Source: Promethearchaeota archaeon
GTDB taxonomy: Archaea > Asgardarchaeota > Lokiarchaeia > Sigynarchaeales > MK-D1
DNA length: 6,444 bases
Reading direction: 5' to 3'
Assembly: GCA_016839385.1 (NCBI GenBank)
Contig: JAEOUK010000448.1
Span: forward strand, 1-6,444
This document shows, piece after piece, positions 4,577 to 6,444 of the stretch (positions are counted from its first letter, which is position 1; each line of letters starts with the position of its first letter). The position numbers and the translations under genes are program-made. Below the pieces are notes generated by a model. It was not told the DNA's origin. It did not search any database and saw nothing but the letters and a program-made list of their open reading frames with translations.

Positions 4577-6400
4577 ATGAGTTTCTCTACAAGTGAATTA
4601 GAAAAAATCAATTCAGAGTTTCCTAATTTGTGTGATGTTGATGGTCAGATTGATTTAGAAAATTCACATGCAAAAAGTTTGCTGGATGACTGGCAAGAAC
4701 CCAAAGCATTTGATAAAATTGGATATGCTAGACCATTAGGTGGGTTTTATATGGAGTTCTTTTACTACATACTTGGAACAATCATCCAACTAGCGATATA
4801 TCCCTTTATTCTGTCATTCATGTATCCTTGGCCTGAAAGTCAGAGTTATGCAAACTTAGTAGGTGTAGTATTTTTGATATTTGAGAATATCTTTAATATT
4901 CCGACGAGTTTTGCTATTGATAGGTTCGTTGGGGAGTATCGAGTGAAAAATACACGAAAAATGATTGATTTTATCCGATTTTATACTTGGTGGCAAATGA
5001 TATCTGGAGTATTCATAGTTACAGGTTTTTCAGTTTATGTATTACAAATTTTACACTCCGATAATCCCTTAGTTTGGGCAAAATGGTTAATGCTAATCAC
5101 AATATCAAGAGAATATCCAGCATTAAAAGACTTTTACATCAACTGTATTCGCGGTATGCAAAAGTATGATCTCGAAGCAAAATTGAACTTTGTGAACCAA
5201 TTCATTATCAGTTCCATATTTGAATTTGGATTCGTGATGTTGGGGAAATATGTTATAGGAAATAATCCTATCTATGGTCCTTTGGTTGGAATTTCTATTG
5301 GATTTGCGATTGGAACCTATCTAGATGATTTTTTTTCCGTTTTCCTTAATATGTTTTATTTTTCAAGGATTATTCGCCCTTTAGGATATACTCTTAAGGA
5401 TTGTTTCATCCCTCGTGTTGAGAAGGACACTATCATCAAAAGCTTAAAATTTGGTGTTCTGGTTTCAATACCTGGATTAATTAAGGCATTTTTTTCAGGT
5501 GTCACTGCAATATGGTGGTATTCTGCTTTACCAGCTTATCTTACTTTTATAACATTATCAGAATTTGCTGACGGAATAACAAATTATATTAAAATTGGTG
5601 GTGGGATTAACATTCGACCTACAATATCAGAGGCATTCAACAGTGGAAAGAAAAAATTAACCAGTTATTACATCTCAATGTCATGGAAATTCATTATGTT
5701 CTTCTTATTTGCGCTTGGCACAATTATAATTGTATTTCTCCCTTCCTTGCTTTCAGTATTATTGGATGTTGCAGGAGCAAAAGAATATGTTCTGGCAGTA
5801 TTCTTTATCATTCCAAATTTTATTGCTACTACCATTGAACAACCCGTTGTCACCGCAGAAGACACAATTCTTGGTGCAAATAAACCCTTATTCAATTCAA
5901 TAATTATGATCGGATCATATTTCATTGAAGTGCTTTTAATTTTCCTATCAGTCAATGTTTTCAGGATTCATGAGATTTGGGGGATAAAGGCAATATTTTG
6001 GTTGATCCCTCTTATCCCTTTTATTCCTAATTTGATTCGACTAATTGCTAGTTGGATTTTCATTGATAAAAAGATTGCTCAAGTGCAAATAAAAAAATTC
6101 AGTTGGCAGTCTTTTGTAGCCCCTATTGCACCCGCATTAATCATCGGTTGTTTAGGTTTTCTTTGGACTAAGTTCGCCTATCCCTTTATTTCTGATTTGA
6201 CTACTCCTTTAATATCAGGAATAATTACTCTTGTATTTGCAATAATAGGATGTATGTTGTTTATCTTCTTTCCTCTGTATGCATATTTTGGAGGATGGGA
6301 TGAGCATACTCTTGTAGTATTTCAAGAAGCATGTGAAATATCCGGTCCATCTCGTATCATTTTCGCACCGATATTGAGGATATCAAAATGGGTTGTTTAG
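4577..6400 (+). CDS. Polytopic flippase/MATE-like (MOP superfamily) membrane protein
   Basis: From the ATG at 4577 the protein has 607 residues; an in-frame GTG at 4568 would add three. About 55 hydrophilic, acidic residues come first (SELEKINSEFPNL, DDWQEPKAFDKI). Roughly 14 hydrophobic segments follow, starting near 57-80 and ending near 540-570, with long loops between TMs 6 and 7 and near 350-370. Length, helix number and the absence of ATP-binding or soluble catalytic domains fit the MOP superfamily: Wzx/PST-type polysaccharide flippases, MurJ-like proteins and MATE exporters. Those proteins move lipid-linked glycans or small molecules across the membrane by alternating access. An archaeal role in lipid-linked oligosaccharide translocation for N-glycosylation or cell-surface glycan is possible, but no glycosyltransferase lies in the window, and the substrate is unknown. 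The acidic soluble N-terminus is unusual for the family. It is probably co-transcribed with the two-TM gene upstream. Confidence 0.68.
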   Translation: MSFSTSELEKINSEFPNLCDVDGQIDLENSHAKSLLDDWQEPKAFDKIGYARPLGGFYMEFFYYILGTIIQLAIYPFILSFMYPWPESQSYANLVGVVFLIFENIFNIPTSFAIDRFVGEYRVKNTRKMIDFIRFYTWWQMISGVFIVTGFSVYVLQILHSDNPLVWAKWLMLITISREYPALKDFYINCIRGMQKYDLEAKLNFVNQFIISSIFEFGFVMLGKYVIGNNPIYGPLVGISIGFAIGTYLDDFFSVFLNMFYFSRIIRPLGYTLKDCFIPRVEKDTIIKSLKFGVLVSIPGLIKAFFSGVTAIWWYSALPAYLTFITLSEFADGITNYIKIGGGINIRPTISEAFNSGKKKLTSYYISMSWKFIMFFLFALGTIIIVFLPSLLSVLLDVAGAKEYVLAVFFIIPNFIATTIEQPVVTAEDTILGANKPLFNSIIMIGSYFIEVLLIFLSVNVFRIHEIWGIKAIFWLIPLIPFIPNLIRLIASWIFIDKKIAQVQIKKFSWQSFVAPIAPALIIGCLGFLWTKFAYPFISDLTTPLISGIITLVFAIIGCMLFIFFPLYAYFGGWDEHTLVVFQEACEISGPSRIIFAPILRISKWVV

Positions 6401-6428
6401 AAATCCCCCTTTCATAACCGATTCCCAA

Positions 6429-6442
6429 TTCCATATATGGAA
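6429..6442. repeat. 14-bp perfect palindrome at the window end
   Basis: TTCCATATATGGAA lies 28 bases after the stop of the flippase-like gene and is a perfect palindrome. It may be an operator for a following gene outside the window, or the core of a weak hairpin. With about 6.4 kb of AT-rich sequence, one palindrome this long is not far from chance expectation. Confidence 0.3.
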
Positions 6443-6444
6443 GC

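Noticed and set aside
5668..5955. 95-codon - strand frame within the flippase-like gene
   Set aside because: Antisense to the membrane-helix-coding region; its composition is the expected complement of hydrophobic codons.

Overview
The window is AT-rich and looks archaeal. Most start codons have no convincing Shine-Dalgarno sequence. Oligo-T tracts follow several stop codons, and TATA-like boxes lie a short distance upstream of several genes. The gene set (RCK-type NAD-binding membrane protein, degenerate MPN-domain protein, class I fructose-1,6-bisphosphatase, stand-alone zinc ribbon) would suit an Asgard-type archaeon. That placement is an inference from gene content and style, not something the sequence proves. 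No rRNA, tRNA, CRISPR array, transposase or phage gene was found.

Layout. (1) Positions 1-148 hold the 3' end of a class I fructose-1,6-bisphosphatase gene on the + strand, followed by an oligo-T tract. (2) Positions 149-442 form a convergent intergenic region with no visible gene; it is framed by a perfect 14-bp inverted repeat (217-230 / 406-419), and the right arm lies inside an 8-bp hairpin. (3) On the - strand at 443-1609 is a two-TM protein with tandem RCK/TrkA-N domains. It has the architecture of an RCK-gated potassium channel but no TVGYGD-like selectivity filter. (4) On the - strand at 1741-1920 is a 59-residue zinc-ribbon protein. (5) A divergent promoter region (1921-2109) leads to a complete classical short-chain dehydrogenase/reductase on the + strand (2110-2880). 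(6) Convergent to it with a 10-bp gap is a 438-residue - strand protein (2891-4207). Its N-terminus looks like an MPN (JAB1/Mov34) fold in which the JAMM metalloprotease residues are nearly all replaced. (7) From a 90-bp divergent promoter region, a + strand unit begins with an 81-residue two-TM protein (4298-4543), followed 33 bp later by a roughly 14-TM flippase/MATE-like (MOP superfamily) protein (4577-6400).

The genes do not form one pathway. The only convincing transcription unit is the small two-TM protein plus the flippase-like protein; the other genes appear to be single transcripts with their own promoters and terminators. The most notable items are two proteins that keep a recognisable fold but have lost its signature active site: the filter-less RCK membrane protein and the JAMM-less MPN protein. 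Next comes the inverted-repeat-bounded segment at 217-419. No complete new system is evident.
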